Source: Kluyvera cryocrescens NBRC 102467 (GTDB lineage: Bacteria > Pseudomonadota > Gammaproteobacteria > Enterobacterales > Enterobacteriaceae). Taken from it: a stretch of 64,000 nucleotides of DNA. Both the position numbers and the translations under genes were made by a program. Where the stretch lies: contig NZ_BCTM01000023.1 of assembly GCF_001571285.1 (NCBI RefSeq), positions 1 to 64,000 of the forward strand, in the 5' to 3' direction. Under the pieces are notes generated by a model. The model did not search any database and was not told the DNA's origin. It saw nothing but the letters and a program-made list of their open reading frames with translations. Of the stretch, positions 1-10,534 are shown piece after piece; the stretch's first letter is position 1; each line of letters starts with the position of its first letter.

Positions 1-13
1 TAAAATAGTCATC

Positions 14-106
14 GCTATCATCATTAACTTTATTTATTACCGTCATTCAGTTCTGAATGTCTGTTTACCCCTATTTCAACCGGATGCTTCGCATCCGGTT
101 TTTTTT
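14..106 (+). ncRNA. micF: MicF small regulatory RNA
   Basis: MicF is an Hfq-dependent antisense sRNA that base-pairs with the ompF leader and blocks porin translation. The sequence starting GCTATCATCATTAAC and the following conserved block match E. coli MicF as I remember it almost base for base, including its 93-nt length. It ends in a rho-independent terminator (stem around 79-100, then a run of T). In E. coli it lies divergent from ompC and upstream of rcsD; rcsD does follow here, so ompC should lie just left of the window. The promoter is only partly present, because only 13 bases precede the RNA. Confidence 0.93.
79..106 (+). terminator. MicF rho-independent terminator
   Basis: The inverted repeat AACCGGATGC / GCATCCGGTT with a TTC loop is followed by an uninterrupted T tract. 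This is the intrinsic terminator that forms the 3' end of MicF and the usual Hfq-binding poly(U) tail. Confidence 0.9.
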
Positions 107-499
107 ACCTTTCTTTACGAAAGCTTAATCAATCTGTGCTACCCACCGTAAATTATAACGACTATTAATTAATCGCATTGAATACAAAAATAATTCCCTG
201 TTCATCATCATGAATTAATGTCTTGTTATTTCGTGCTATTTTTTAATGCATTAGGTAAATATTTGTACAGTATCTGTTTCGTTGTACACTTTCCCCGCAC
301 CCTCATCGCGCGTAAATGAAAATGCGTTTCAATTTCTGACTGAGCGGACCGCCCGTTTGATGAATTTAGCGTGTGTATGCATCTTGTTGGATTTTTTGTA
401 TATACTGCCAGCAGAGCAAAACAAGGTTTTACGCCTCAATGCACTTTACGCTTGAGCATATCCTCATTCAGATGCCGTTATGATGGGTTACACACGCCA
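107..499. other. micF-rcsD intergenic region
   Basis: This 393-bp AT-rich stretch lies between the MicF terminator and rcsD. The rcsD frame stays open upstream to about 371, but that extension does not resemble RcsD, so I treat it as leader. The rcsD promoter must be here. Two copies of TTGTACA (263-269 and 282-288), each containing the palindrome TGTACA, are spaced 19 bp apart and could be a regulator site. I see no other gene. Confidence 0.5.
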
Positions 500-3175
500 A
501 TGAGTCAGTCCGACAAGATGAGCCCGACGAAATTCTCTCTCCTTCCCGGGAGCATCACGCGTTTTTTCCTTCTTATGATCATCGTCCTGCTGGTGACCAT
601 GGGCGTGATGATTCAAAGTGCGGTCAACGCATGGCTAAAAGATAAGAGCTATCAGATTGTCGATTTGACGCACGCCGTGCATAAACGCATTGATACCTGG
701 CGCTATACCACCTGGCAGATTTACGACAATATTGCCGCCGCAAGCAGCAGCGCCACGCCGATTGAGGGTTTGCAGGAAACCCGGCTAAAACAGGATGTCT
801 ATTACCTGGAGAAGCCGCGTCGTAAAACCGAAGCGTTAATTTTTGGCTCGCACGATAGCGCGACGCTGGATATCACCCAGCGTATGTCGACTTATCTGGA
901 TACCCTGTGGGGCGCTGAAAACGTACCGTGGTCGATGTATTATCTCAACGGCCAGGACAATAGCCTTATCCTTATTTCTACGCTGCCGCTTAAAGATCTT
1001 TCCTCCGGGTTTAAAGAGTCTACCGTCGGCAGCATCGTCGATTCCCGCCGCGCCGAAATGCTTCAGCAGGCCAATACGTTGGATGAACGCGAAAGCTTCT
1101 CCACATTGCGCCGTCTGGCATGGCAAAACGGGCGCTACTTTACCCTACGCACCACCTTTAATCAGCCCGGTCATCTGGCGACCGTTGTCGCCTTCGATTT
1201 GCCGATAAACGATCTGGTGCCGCCAACGATGTCGCTGGACAGTTTCCGTCTTGAACCAGACCCAGCCCAGGCCTCGCCGCGGAGTCAGGAGAAAGACCCA
1301 GGCGACAGCGTAGCCATTAATTTTAATAGCTCCCGGATAGAGATTGCTTCAGCGCTCAATACCACCGGTATGCGCCTCGTGTGGCAAGTGCCATTTGGTA
1401 CCCTGCTGCTGGATACCTTCCAGAACATCATGCTGCCGCTACTGTTAAACATCGGCTTACTGGCGCTGGCGCTCTTCGGCTATTCCACGTTCCGCAACTT
1501 GCCCGCGCGCGGCAGTAGCAATACGACGCCGTCGTCCGGTACCAATAATGAGCTGAGAATGCTGCGGGTGCTGAATGAAGAGATCGTTTCTTTATTACCC
1601 CTGGGATTATTGGTTCACGATCAGGAATCCAATCGCACCATTATCAGCAATAAAATTGCCGATCACCTACTGCCGCATCTGAACCTGCAAAACATCACCA
1701 GCATGGCGGATCAGCATCAAGGGGTGATTCAGGCCACCATTAATAATGAACTGTATGAAATACGCCAGTTCCGCAGCCAGGTTTCTCCACGAACGCAGAT
1801 CTTTATCATCCGCGACCAGGACCGGGAAGTTCTGGTGAATAAAAAGCTCAAACAGGCTCAGCGGCTGTATGAAAAAAATCAGCAGGGTCGCGCCGCCTTT
1901 ATGCAGAATATCAGCGACACGCTGAAGCAGCCGATTAAGGCGCTGGCCGCGGAAGCGACCAGCCTCGACACAGCTGAAAGCCAAAAACTGGCAAATCATG
2001 CCGACCTGCTGGTGAGATTGGTTGATGAAATTCAGTTGGCCAATATGCTGGAAAACGACAGTTGGAAAGGTGCATCCTCACAGTTCTCCCTTCAGGAGCT
2101 GATCGATGAAGTGGTACCTGAAGTGCTGCCGTCCATTAAGCGTAAAGGGCTACAGCTTCTGATCAACAACGCCTTACCGGCCAAAGAGCTACGCTTTGGC
2201 GATCGCGATGCCCTGCGGCGAATCCTGCTGCTGCTGATCCAATATGCGGTGACCACGACGCAGATCGGCAAAGTCACTATTGAGGTGAGCGCCGATGAAT
2301 CGGCAGAAGATCGCTTAACCTTCCGTATCCTCGACACCGGCAATGGCGTGTCGCATGGTGAAGTGGACAACCTGCACTTCCCGTATCTTAACGATACGCA
2401 ATCAGACAGCTACGGGAAAGCCAACGCCCTCACCTTCTGGCTGTGCGATCAGTTGGCCCGTAAGTTAGGCGGTCACCTGAGCATTAAAGCACGGGAATCG
2501 CTGGGAACGCGCTATACGCTGCACGTCAAAATGGCCGTGCGTGAAGAAAATGCCGAGCCGGAAGAGCAGTTGCTGGATGACGTCGTCGCCATGATTGACA
2601 TCACCTCTAATGAAATCCGCAGCATCGTCACCCGTCAGCTCGAAAGCTGGGGAGCAACCTGCATCAGCCCGGATGAGCGCGCAACAAGTCAAGAATTTGA
2701 TCTGTTTTTAACAGATAATCCGTCTAATCTTACTGCTTCAGGCTTGCTTTTAAGCGATGATGAGGCTGGGATACGCAAAATAGGCCCGGGCCAACTGCGT
2801 GTGAATTTTAACATGAGTAACGCCATGCAGGACGCCGTACTCCAACTTATTGAAGAGCAACTGGCACAGGAAGAAGTTACGGAATCGCTGCCCGGCAGCG
2901 ATGAAAATGCCGAACTTCATGCTAGCGGCTATTATGCTCTGTTTGTTGATACGGTACCGGAAGATGTTAGCAGACTGTATACTGAATCCGCGGCGAAGGA
3001 CTTTGCCGCTCTGGCACAGACAGCTCACCGCCTTAAAGGGGTGTTTGCCATGCTAAATCTGGTACCTGGCAAGCAGTTATGTGAAACGCTCGAACATCTT
3101 ATTCGTGAGAAAGATGCTTCCGGCATAGAAAAATACATCAGCGACATTGACACCTACGTCAAGAGCTTGCTGTAG
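500..3175 (+). CDS. rcsD: RcsD phosphotransfer protein
   Basis: RcsD (YojN) is the inner-membrane phosphotransfer intermediate of the Rcs envelope-stress relay. It takes phosphate from the RcsC receiver and passes it to RcsB. The protein is 891 aa (E. coli 890). It has a transmembrane segment near residues 22-42, a periplasmic domain, a second transmembrane segment near 310-330, a degenerate kinase-like domain and a C-terminal HPt domain. The HPt phospho-accepting His is His843 in AQTAHRLKG. The ATG at 500 (MSQSDKM, then the conserved FSLLPGSITRF block) gives the family length; an open extension back to 371 is not conserved. The kinase-like region lacks an H-box, as is normal for RcsD. rcsB follows after 15 bp. 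Confidence 0.96.
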   Translation: MSQSDKMSPTKFSLLPGSITRFFLLMIIVLLVTMGVMIQSAVNAWLKDKSYQIVDLTHAVHKRIDTWRYTTWQIYDNIAAASSSATPIEGLQETRLKQDVYYLEKPRRKTEALIFGSHDSATLDITQRMSTYLDTLWGAENVPWSMYYLNGQDNSLILISTLPLKDLSSGFKESTVGSIVDSRRAEMLQQANTLDERESFSTLRRLAWQNGRYFTLRTTFNQPGHLATVVAFDLPINDLVPPTMSLDSFRLEPDPAQASPRSQEKDPGDSVAINFNSSRIEIASALNTTGMRLVWQVPFGTLLLDTFQNIMLPLLLNIGLLALALFGYSTFRNLPARGSSNTTPSSGTNNELRMLRVLNEEIVSLLPLGLLVHDQESNRTIISNKIADHLLPHLNLQNITSMADQHQGVIQATINNELYEIRQFRSQVSPRTQIFIIRDQDREVLVNKKLKQAQRLYEKNQQGRAAFMQNISDTLKQPIKALAAEATSLDTAESQKLANHADLLVRLVDEIQLANMLENDSWKGASSQFSLQELIDEVVPEVLPSIKRKGLQLLINNALPAKELRFGDRDALRRILLLLIQYAVTTTQIGKVTIEVSADESAEDRLTFRILDTGNGVSHGEVDNLHFPYLNDTQSDSYGKANALTFWLCDQLARKLGGHLSIKARESLGTRYTLHVKMAVREENAEPEEQLLDDVVAMIDITSNEIRSIVTRQLESWGATCISPDERATSQEFDLFLTDNPSNLTASGLLLSDDEAGIRKIGPGQLRVNFNMSNAMQDAVLQLIEEQLAQEEVTESLPGSDENAELHASGYYALFVDTVPEDVSRLYTESAAKDFAALAQTAHRLKGVFAMLNLVPGKQLCETLEHLIREKDASGIEKYISDIDTYVKSLL

Positions 3176-3190
3176 CAAGGTAGCCTTTAC

Positions 3191-3841
3191 ATGAACAATA
3201 TGAACGTAATTATTGCTGATGACCACCCGATTGTGCTGTTCGGGATTCGTAAATCTCTGGAACAAATTGAATGGGTGAACGTTGTTGGTGAATTTGAAGA
3301 CTCCACTGCGCTAATTAACAATTTACCGAAGCTTGATGCTCACGTACTGATCACCGATCTCTCCATGCCTGGGGACAAATACGGTGACGGCATTACGTTA
3401 ATTAAATATATCAAGCGCCACTTCCCGGATCTGTCGATTATCGTCCTGACCATGAATAACAACCCGGCGATCCTTAGCGCAGTGTTGGATCTGGATATTG
3501 AAGGGATTGTACTGAAACAGGGTGCGCCGACCGACCTGCCAAAAGCGCTGGCAGCGCTGCAGAAAGGGAAGAAGTTTACCCCGGAGAGCGTCTCTCGCCT
3601 GCTGGAAAAAATCAGCGCTGGCGGCTACGGCGACAAACGTCTGTCCCCGAAAGAGAGCGAAGTATTGCGTCTGTTCGCAGAAGGCTTCCTGGTCACCGAG
3701 ATTGCCAGAAAGCTCAACCGCAGTATTAAAACCATCAGCAGCCAAAAGAAATCGGCGATGATGAAGCTGGGCGTCGAAAACGACATTGCCCTGCTGAACT
3801 ATCTCTCTTCCGTCACGCTTTCCCCGTCAGACAAAGACTAA
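3191..3841 (+). CDS. rcsB: RcsB response regulator
   Basis: RcsB is the DNA-binding output of the Rcs relay. It activates capsule and envelope genes and represses flhDC, alone or with RcsA and other partners. The protein is 216 aa, the same as E. coli. It has an N-terminal receiver domain with the acidic pocket Asp10/Asp11 and phospho-acceptor Asp56 (LITDLSMPG), and a C-terminal LuxR/NarL-type helix-turn-helix around residues 150-205 (LSPKESEVLRL, then TEIARKLNRS). It sits 15 bp after rcsD and is probably co-transcribed. In E. coli it also has a promoter inside rcsD, which I could not locate here. Confidence 0.98.
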   Translation: MNNMNVIIADDHPIVLFGIRKSLEQIEWVNVVGEFEDSTALINNLPKLDAHVLITDLSMPGDKYGDGITLIKYIKRHFPDLSIIVLTMNNNPAILSAVLDLDIEGIVLKQGAPTDLPKALAALQKGKKFTPESVSRLLEKISAGGYGDKRLSPKESEVLRLFAEGFLVTEIARKLNRSIKTISSQKKSAMMKLGVENDIALLNYLSSVTLSPSDKD

Positions 3842-3853
3842 CGTCTGCACCGA

Positions 3854-3879
3854 CCGGGGCTGACATCAGTCAGCTCCGG
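3854..3879. terminator. hairpin between convergent rcsB and rcsC
   Basis: An 11-bp stem (CCGGGGCTGAC / GTCAGCTCCGG, one wobble pair) with a 4-base loop lies between the convergent rcsB and rcsC ends. Neither side has a clear T run, so it may be a weak or Rho-assisted terminator, or just an RNA 3'-end stabiliser. Confidence 0.45.
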
Positions 3880-3960
3880 CATATCCTCTCTGCTTTAACT
3901 CTACTGACACCGCATCAACCGCATGCCGCGCTAGCTCAACGTTCGCTGAGCCAACGCCGT

Positions 3961-6807
3961 TTATTCACGCGTCTTACGCACCCTTGCCGCGTAGACCGTC
4001 AGGGTCTGCTTCAAGACGTCCAGCGTCACCGGTTTCGACAAACAGCTATCCATTCCCGACTCCAGACAGCGCTGCTTCTCTTCTGCCAGAGCATTTGCCG
4101 TTACGCCAACGACCGGCAGCGTCAGGCCCAACTGACGGATCCGCTGAGTCAGACGATAGCCATCCATGTTCGGCATATTGACGTCACTCAGTACGATATC
4201 AATGTGGTTTTTGCTCAATACGTTAAGCGCGTCGACACCATCATTAGCGGTTTTACACTGATAGCCGAGCGATCCGAGCTGATCGGCCAACAGACGACGG
4301 TTAATTGGATGATCGTCAACCACCAGGATCATCATGTCATCATTACTGTCTTCCGGCACTTCATGCGCCGACTGCGATTCCGCGGTTTCGCCCGTTTCCA
4401 TCTTCACGCGATAAATACGGCCCAGTAGCGTCATGATCTCGTGCGGTGAAACAATGCTGTGAATCCATTGGCCCGGAGCGAACTCTTGCGGAATACCAAT
4501 ATGGCGGCGACAGAAGACCACTGCCGCACGGCCTGCCCACGGCTGGCTAATTTCATCGTCGGTGATCAGCAGATCGTCCGGCTCCGGCATTTCTCCATTG
4601 TAGAGACGCACGTCCATTCCGTGATAGGTCAATAAGGTCTGGATGAAATTGGACAGTGCGACGTTACGCACCGTCAACCAGCAGCGGACCGCCGCCAGAC
4701 CACCAATCATCAACGGCGTTTGGTCCTGTTCACCGTACAGCGGAATCCGCAGCGTAAACTGGCTGCCCATGCCCGGTTCGGTATCGACCGCAATATCGCC
4801 GTCCATCATGTTGACCAGCTTTTCGCAAATCGCCAGCCCCAAGCCGGTCCCCTGGAAATTGCGCTGCACACCGGTCCCCACCTGGAAGAACGGATCAAAC
4901 AAACGCACCACTTCTTTGGCTGGGATCCCGACACCGGTATCACGAATGCTGATGCTGAGGTAATACCCTTCCCGCTTCAGATGCAAAATAATGCAGCCAA
5001 TATCGGTAAATTTGATGGCATTGCTCAACAAGTTGGAGATGACCTGCTGCAAACGCATTGGGTCGCCCATCAGTTTCGCCGGCACGTCCGGCTCGATAAA
5101 GCAGTACATTCCCAGCTGCTTTCTCACCACCAGCGGTAAATAGTTGGCGGTGATGTGGTTCATCACTTCTTTCGGCGAAAACTCACGCGGCTCAATCTTG
5201 AGCTGTTCGGACTCAATTTTAGAGAAGTCGAGAATATCGCTGATAATCTTCAGCAGCAGCGCCGATGAGTTATTCATGGCGGTCACCAGACGGTCAACCC
5301 CCTTCGGCAGCTCTTTGGTTTGCAATAAATCGAGGTTACCGATAATCCCGTACAGCGGTGTACGCAGTTCATGGCTGACCGTCGCCAGGAACATCGATTT
5401 CGATTGACTCGCCTGCTCCGCCGCCTGCGCCATCTCCTGCAGCGACTCTTCCATTTTGACGCGGGAACTGACGTCAACCAGCACGCAAATCGCCACGTTC
5501 TCATTGCGATAGCGCGAGTGGACAAAGCTGATTTGCAGATTGGTATTGTTACTGGTGAGCACGTCAACGAAGTTCACCTGCTGGCCGCAGATAATCTGCG
5601 TCAGCCGCTGGCGGTCTTCGTGCGTCAGCATATTCAGGTAGTTATGCGCCAGCTCGTTACTCAGAATATTGGTGCCGTCCTGGGTCCTCAGGATACAGAT
5701 GCCAACCGGCGCGGAAGCTACAATTTTGCGGTTAAACTGCTCGTGCTCTTCCAGACGCAATGCGTCGGACTCTGCGGGCAGGAAAATACGGCGCTCATAC
5801 ATGCGCGCCATGGTAAACAGCGCAATCCCGGTCAACAGGTTTAACAGCAAAGCGTTGAGCACCAGAATACGAATACGTTCCAGCACCGCATCCAGCGGAA
5901 CCGAGTAAACAATGCTGAGCGATGACGGTGAGAGCGTTTTCTTCATCACCAGCTCACGATAGCCGGCGGTATAGCCAAACCACAGCCGCTCCTGCAGGGC
6001 TCGCGTGCTGATATGCAGCTTGTTATCCGGCCCGGAGAGTGAGATCAGCGTATTGCCGTTGTCATCCAGGATCGAGACGCCCATCGGCATACTGCCCGGG
6101 GTGAAGAAGTTCTCCACGCGGATAGTCTGTTCAACACCCAGCAGCGCCTGCAGCCGATTGGCCAGATATACCGGCGTTAAGGCATAGAAATAGCCGACGC
6201 TGTGACGCGGCCCCTGCCCGACCCAGAACAGGTTACCACCGCGCTCGTCCTGCGGAGCATCGCGATAGGCCATAATACGTTCGTGCAGCGCTTTCAGCGC
6301 CTCGCTGCGCTCTACCGGCATTTCGCGCAGGCCAAAGTTGGCCATGCACAGATTATCGCTGCCGATTAAAAAGACGCGGTTAAGATCGTAGGCGGCGGAG
6401 AAGTTTTCTCGCCAATAGCGCAGGAACCAAGAGAGAGACTCCAGCGGGCCACGCCAGGTGGTATCAAGATTACCGCAGTCAGAATCCGGGAACAGCGGCT
6501 CAAAGTCGGGGATATCGGCATTATCTTTGCTGGCGCCGGCCGGTAAGGAACCGTTAGCCGCCGTCAGCCGATTTTCAGCAATATACTTCAGCTCCTTAAT
6601 CACATCGGAAGTGCGCTGGAAGTATCGCTGGGCCTGATCGGAGTTGAGGTTAAACTCCTGGCGGATTTCCGACTCTTTCTGATGGAGAGCATTCACAATA
6701 TAGAATACCGAAATCAGTGCGATAAGCAGCCAAAGCAGCAATGCCAACGCCCGGAACAGGTAGCGTGAGACTTTCAGCGTGGTGCGAAAGGAGACAAGAT
6801 ATTTCAA
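3961..6807 (-). CDS. rcsC: RcsC hybrid sensor kinase
   Basis: RcsC is the hybrid histidine kinase/phosphatase of the Rcs relay. It autophosphorylates on His and passes phosphate through its own receiver domain to RcsD. The protein is 948 aa (E. coli 949). Membrane segments lie near residues 20-40 and 313-334 with a periplasmic domain between them. The H-box His479 is in ATVSHELRTP. The ATPase domain carries an N box (NLLSNAIKFTD) and G boxes (DTGVGIP, GTGLGLAI). The C-terminal receiver phospho-acceptor is Asp875 (LSDVNMPNMDG). The conserved N-terminus (MKYLVSF) starts at a TTG codon, with GGAG about 10 bases upstream; no ATG lies nearby in frame. It is transcribed towards rcsB and follows the gyrA terminator in the same direction. 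Confidence 0.96.
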   Translation of the reverse strand: MKYLVSFRTTLKVSRYLFRALALLLWLLIALISVFYIVNALHQKESEIRQEFNLNSDQAQRYFQRTSDVIKELKYIAENRLTAANGSLPAGASKDNADIPDFEPLFPDSDCGNLDTTWRGPLESLSWFLRYWRENFSAAYDLNRVFLIGSDNLCMANFGLREMPVERSEALKALHERIMAYRDAPQDERGGNLFWVGQGPRHSVGYFYALTPVYLANRLQALLGVEQTIRVENFFTPGSMPMGVSILDDNGNTLISLSGPDNKLHISTRALQERLWFGYTAGYRELVMKKTLSPSSLSIVYSVPLDAVLERIRILVLNALLLNLLTGIALFTMARMYERRIFLPAESDALRLEEHEQFNRKIVASAPVGICILRTQDGTNILSNELAHNYLNMLTHEDRQRLTQIICGQQVNFVDVLTSNNTNLQISFVHSRYRNENVAICVLVDVSSRVKMEESLQEMAQAAEQASQSKSMFLATVSHELRTPLYGIIGNLDLLQTKELPKGVDRLVTAMNNSSALLLKIISDILDFSKIESEQLKIEPREFSPKEVMNHITANYLPLVVRKQLGMYCFIEPDVPAKLMGDPMRLQQVISNLLSNAIKFTDIGCIILHLKREGYYLSISIRDTGVGIPAKEVVRLFDPFFQVGTGVQRNFQGTGLGLAICEKLVNMMDGDIAVDTEPGMGSQFTLRIPLYGEQDQTPLMIGGLAAVRCWLTVRNVALSNFIQTLLTYHGMDVRLYNGEMPEPDDLLITDDEISQPWAGRAAVVFCRRHIGIPQEFAPGQWIHSIVSPHEIMTLLGRIYRVKMETGETAESQSAHEVPEDSNDDMMILVVDDHPINRRLLADQLGSLGYQCKTANDGVDALNVLSKNHIDIVLSDVNMPNMDGYRLTQRIRQLGLTLPVVGVTANALAEEKQRCLESGMDSCLSKPVTLDVLKQTLTVYAARVRKTRE

Positions 6808-6943
6808 AGTGGCGAAACTCCGCCGTCAAAGGCTAACAGGATGTGGTTAAGGTAGCGGGAAAAGCCTTTTACCGCAATGTTAAAGCGCACAGATGAGCCG
6901 CCCGGACACGCATAGCGATAATCAAAATCGTCAGCGTCGGCCA

Positions 6944-6974
6944 TAAAAAAAGAGCCGGTCTTCACCGGCTCTTT
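6944..6974 (-). terminator. gyrA rho-independent terminator
   Basis: An 11-bp perfect stem (AAAGAGCCGGT / ACCGGCTCTTT, 4-base loop) is followed on the minus strand by a seven-T run. It lies just after the gyrA stop codon and separates gyrA from rcsC. Confidence 0.9.
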
Positions 6975-6995
6975 CATGCAACTTAACCTAACGAA

Positions 6996-9632
6996 TTACT
7001 CGTCGGCGTCGTCGGCAACATCATCATCGCTCTCGGTTTCCGGCGCGATTTCATCATCACCTTCCGCCACGCTACCGTCGATAGCGTCTAGCTCTTCGTC
7101 ATCAACCGGTTCAGCAACGCGCTGCAGACCCACCACGTTCTCATCTTCTGCAGTACGGATGAGGATAACGCCCTGGGTGTTACGCCCAACCACGCTGACT
7201 TCCGACACGCGGGTACGCACCAGCGTACCGGCATCGGTGATCATCATGATCTGGTCACAATCATCAACCTGAACCGCGCCCACTACGGAGCCGTTACGTT
7301 CGGTGACCTTGATCGAGATAACGCCCTGAGTAGCACGAGACTTCGTCGGATACTCTGCCGCCGCGGTACGTTTACCGTAACCGTTTTGCGTCACGGTCAG
7401 GATGGCACCATCACCGCGAGGAATAATCAGAGATACCACTTTGTCTTCGCCGGCCAGCTTAATACCGCGTACACCGGTCGCAGTACGACCCATGGCGCGA
7501 ACGGCATCTTCTTTAAAGCGAACCACTTTACCTGCGGCAGAGAACAGCATCGCTTCGTCAGAACCGGAAGTCAGATCAACACCAATCAGCTCATCGCCTT
7601 CATTGAGGTTAACCGCAATGATCCCGGCAGAACGCGGACGGCTGAATTCGGTCAACGCCGTTTTCTTCACGGTACCGCTGGCGGTCGCCATGAAGACGTT
7701 AACGCCTTCTTCGTATTCACGCACCGGCAGGATCGCGGTAATACGTTCGTTCGCTTCCAGCGGCAGCAGGTTGACGATTGGACGTCCACGTGCGCCACGG
7801 CTCGCTTCAGGCAACTGATAAACCTTCATCCAGTACAGACGACCACGGCTGGAGAAGCAGAGGATCGTGTCATGGGTGTTGGCCACCAGCAGGCGGTCAA
7901 TAAAGTCTTCTTCTTTAATACGTGCCGCTGATTTACCTTTACCGCCGCGACGCTGCGCTTCGTAATCGGTAAGCGGTTGATATTTGACGTAGCCCTGATG
8001 AGACAAGGTCACAACAACATCTTCCTGGCTAATCAGGTCTTCAATATTAATATCCGCGCTGTTGGCGGTGATTTCTGTGCGACGCGCATCACCGAACTGT
8101 TCACGTACCAGTTCCAGTTCTTCGCGAATCACTTCCATCAGACGTTCGGCGCTAGCGAGGATACGCAGCAGTTCAGCGATCTGCTCCAGCAACTCTTTGT
8201 ATTCGTCGAGCAGTTTTTCATGCTCAAGGCCGGTCAGTTTCTGCAGACGCAGATCCAGGATAGCCTGAGCCTGCTGTTCAGTCAGATAGTACTGACCATC
8301 GCGTACGCCAAATTCTGGCTCCAGCCACTCCGGACGCGCCGCGTCATCACCCGCACGTTCCAGCATCGCGGAAACGTTGCCCAGATCCCATGAACGCGCC
8401 ACCAGGCCCGCTTTCGCTTCAGCCGGGGTCGGCGCACGACGGATCAGTTCAATGATCGGATCGATGTTCGCCAGCGCAATGGCCAGCGCTTCAAGGATGT
8501 GCGCACGATCGCGAGCTTTACGCAGTTCAAAGATAGTACGGCGTGTCACCACTTCGCGGCGGTGGCGAACGAAAGCGGCGATAATGTCTTTCAGGTTCAT
8601 GATCTTCGGCTGACCATGGTGCAGTGCCACCATGTTGATACCGAAGGAAACCTGCAGCTGAGTCTGGGAGTAAAGGTTGTTGAGAACCACTTCCCCGACC
8701 GCGTCGCGTTTCACTTCAATCACGATGCGCATACCGTCTTTATCAGACTCGTCGCGCAGCGCGCTGATGCCTTCCACGCGTTTGTCTTTAACCAGCTCGG
8801 CGATTTTCTCGATCAGGCGCGCTTTGTTCACCTGATAAGGAATTTCGTGGACGATAATGGTTTCACGCCCGGTTTTCGCGTCAGCTTCCACTTCCGCGCG
8901 AGCGCGAATGTACACTTTACCGCGACCGGTACGATAGGCTTCTTCAATGCCACGGCGACCGTTGATGATCGCTGCCGTTGGGAAGTCCGGACCCGGAATG
9001 TGTTCCATCAGACCTTCGATGGTGATGTCTTCATCATCAACATAGGCCAGGCAGCCGTTGATCACTTCCGTCAGGTTGTGCGGCGGGATGTTGGTTGCCA
9101 TACCTACTGCGATACCGGAGGCACCGTTAACCAGCAGGTTAGGAATTTTGGTTGGCATCACATCTGGAATACGCTCGGTACCATCGTAGTTATCGACGAA
9201 ATCTACCGTTTCTTTTTCCAGGTCGGCCATCAGCTCGTGGGCGATTTTCGACATACGGATTTCCGTATAACGCATCGCTGCGGCGGAGTCGCCATCGACA
9301 GAACCAAAGTTGCCCTGGCCATCTACCAGCATGTAACGCAGTGAGAATGGCTGAGCCATACGGACGATAGTGTCATAAACCGCGGTATCACCATGAGGGT
9401 GATATTTACCGATTACGTCACCCACGACACGGGCTGATTTTTTATAGGCTTTGTTCCAGTCATTGCCCAATACGTTCATGGCGTAAAGTACGCGACGGTG
9501 TACCGGCTTCAGGCCATCTCGGACATCTGGCAGCGCACGGCCAACAATGACCGACATCGCATAATCCAGATAAGAGTTCTTTAACTCTTCCTCGATGTTG
9601 ACCGGTGTAATTTCTCTCGCAAGGTCGCTCAT
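6996..9632 (-). CDS. gyrA: DNA gyrase subunit A
   Basis: GyrA is the DNA-breaking and rejoining subunit of gyrase; with GyrB it introduces negative supercoils. The protein is 878 aa (E. coli 875). It has the N-terminal breakage-reunion domain with catalytic Tyr122 (ending AAAMRYTEI) and a C-terminal beta-pinwheel with the GyrA box QRRGGKG. It ends in a very acidic tail ([10 protein letters not shown]). The quinolone-resistance region reads [10 protein letters not shown]: residue 83 is Thr and residue 87 is Asp. Thr83 is natural in several genera (K. aerogenes, K. oxytoca, Citrobacter, from memory), so it is a lineage marker and not evidence of resistance. The gene is divergent from ubiG. Confidence 0.98.
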   Translation of the reverse strand: MSDLAREITPVNIEEELKNSYLDYAMSVIVGRALPDVRDGLKPVHRRVLYAMNVLGNDWNKAYKKSARVVGDVIGKYHPHGDTAVYDTIVRMAQPFSLRYMLVDGQGNFGSVDGDSAAAMRYTEIRMSKIAHELMADLEKETVDFVDNYDGTERIPDVMPTKIPNLLVNGASGIAVGMATNIPPHNLTEVINGCLAYVDDEDITIEGLMEHIPGPDFPTAAIINGRRGIEEAYRTGRGKVYIRARAEVEADAKTGRETIIVHEIPYQVNKARLIEKIAELVKDKRVEGISALRDESDKDGMRIVIEVKRDAVGEVVLNNLYSQTQLQVSFGINMVALHHGQPKIMNLKDIIAAFVRHRREVVTRRTIFELRKARDRAHILEALAIALANIDPIIELIRRAPTPAEAKAGLVARSWDLGNVSAMLERAGDDAARPEWLEPEFGVRDGQYYLTEQQAQAILDLRLQKLTGLEHEKLLDEYKELLEQIAELLRILASAERLMEVIREELELVREQFGDARRTEITANSADINIEDLISQEDVVVTLSHQGYVKYQPLTDYEAQRRGGKGKSAARIKEEDFIDRLLVANTHDTILCFSSRGRLYWMKVYQLPEASRGARGRPIVNLLPLEANERITAILPVREYEEGVNVFMATASGTVKKTALTEFSRPRSAGIIAVNLNEGDELIGVDLTSGSDEAMLFSAAGKVVRFKEDAVRAMGRTATGVRGIKLAGEDKVVSLIIPRGDGAILTVTQNGYGKRTAAAEYPTKSRATQGVISIKVTERNGSVVGAVQVDDCDQIMMITDAGTLVRTRVSEVSVVGRNTQGVILIRTAEDENVVGLQRVAEPVDDEELDAIDGSVAEGDDEIAPETESDDDVADDADE

Positions 9633-9676
9633 CTAACCGCTATCCCTCTACTGTGTCCCGGATTCAAAGGTCGCAA

Positions 9677-9682
9677 ATTATA
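9677..9682 (-). promoter_or_regulatory. gyrA promoter -10 box
   Basis: On the minus strand a perfect TATAAT lies about 45 bp upstream of the gyrA ATG. A weak -35-like TTTACC lies about 19 bp further upstream. The spacing and surrounding bases resemble the relaxation-induced gyrA promoter of E. coli, which also has a non-ideal -35. This is inference from sequence only. Confidence 0.55.
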
Positions 9683-9792
9683 ACACATCCGCGTAAAGAC
9701 AGGTAAACCCAATAGCACCTGCCAGACGCTTTATTCGCTCGTTGGTACTGATATACTCGCAGACAATAACGAAATAAGGAGCAGGAACATCC

Positions 9793-10521
9793 ATGAACGC
9801 CGAAAAAGCTGCGGTCGCGCACAACGTTGACCACGAAGAGATCGCCAAATTCGAGGCCGTTGCGTCACGCTGGTGGGATCTGGAAGGTGAATTTAAGCCT
9901 TTGCACCGTATTAATCCGCTGCGTCTGGGCTATATTGCTGAGCGTTCCGGTGGTCTGTTCGGCAAAAAAGTGCTTGATGTCGGCTGCGGTGGCGGCATCC
10001 TAGCCGAAAGTATGGCCCGTGAAGGCGCAACGGTGACCGGGCTGGATATGGGCTTCGAACCGCTGCAGGTCGCCAAACTGCACTCGCTGGAAACCGGTAT
10101 TCCGGTTGATTATGTCCAGGAAACGGTAGAAGAGCATGCGGCGAAGCACGCCCAACAGTACGACGTGGTCACCTGCATGGAAATGCTGGAGCACGTCCCT
10201 GACCCACAATCAGTGGTTAAAGCCTGTGCTCAGTTGGTGAAACCCGGCGGACAGGTTTTCTTCTCAACGCTTAACCGCAACGGCAAATCCTGGCTAATGG
10301 CGGTCGTCGGTGCAGAATATATCCTGCGCATGGTGCCAAAAGGCACGCACGACGTGAAAAAATTCATCAAGCCAGCCGAACTGCTGAGCTGGGTTGACCA
10401 GACAGTGTTAAAAGAACGCCATATGATTGGCCTGCACTACAACCCGCTGCTCAACAGCTTCAAGCTCGCACCGGGCGTTGACGTTAACTATATGCTGCAC
10501 ACCACCGCCAACGCGGAATAA
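9793..10521 (+). CDS. ubiG: ubiquinone O-methyltransferase UbiG
   Basis: UbiG performs both SAM-dependent O-methylations in ubiquinone-8 synthesis, on the 2-polyprenyl-6-hydroxyphenol and on demethylubiquinol. The protein is 242 aa (E. coli 240). The class I methyltransferase glycine motif VLDVGCGGG lies at residues 60-68, with the acidic SAM-ribose residue shortly after (GLDMG). An EMLEHVPDP motif precedes the motif III region. A good ribosome site (AAGGAG) lies about 10 bases before the ATG. It is divergent from gyrA, with 160 bp between the two starts. Confidence 0.97.
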   Translation: MNAEKAAVAHNVDHEEIAKFEAVASRWWDLEGEFKPLHRINPLRLGYIAERSGGLFGKKVLDVGCGGGILAESMAREGATVTGLDMGFEPLQVAKLHSLETGIPVDYVQETVEEHAAKHAQQYDVVTCMEMLEHVPDPQSVVKACAQLVKPGGQVFFSTLNRNGKSWLMAVVGAEYILRMVPKGTHDVKKFIKPAELLSWVDQTVLKERHMIGLHYNPLLNSFKLAPGVDVNYMLHTTANAE

Positions 10522-10534
10522 CGCAGAGGGTAAG

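Noticed and set aside
371-499. N-terminal extension of rcsD from the upstream start
   Set aside because: The 43 extra residues do not resemble RcsD and no ribosome site precedes them.
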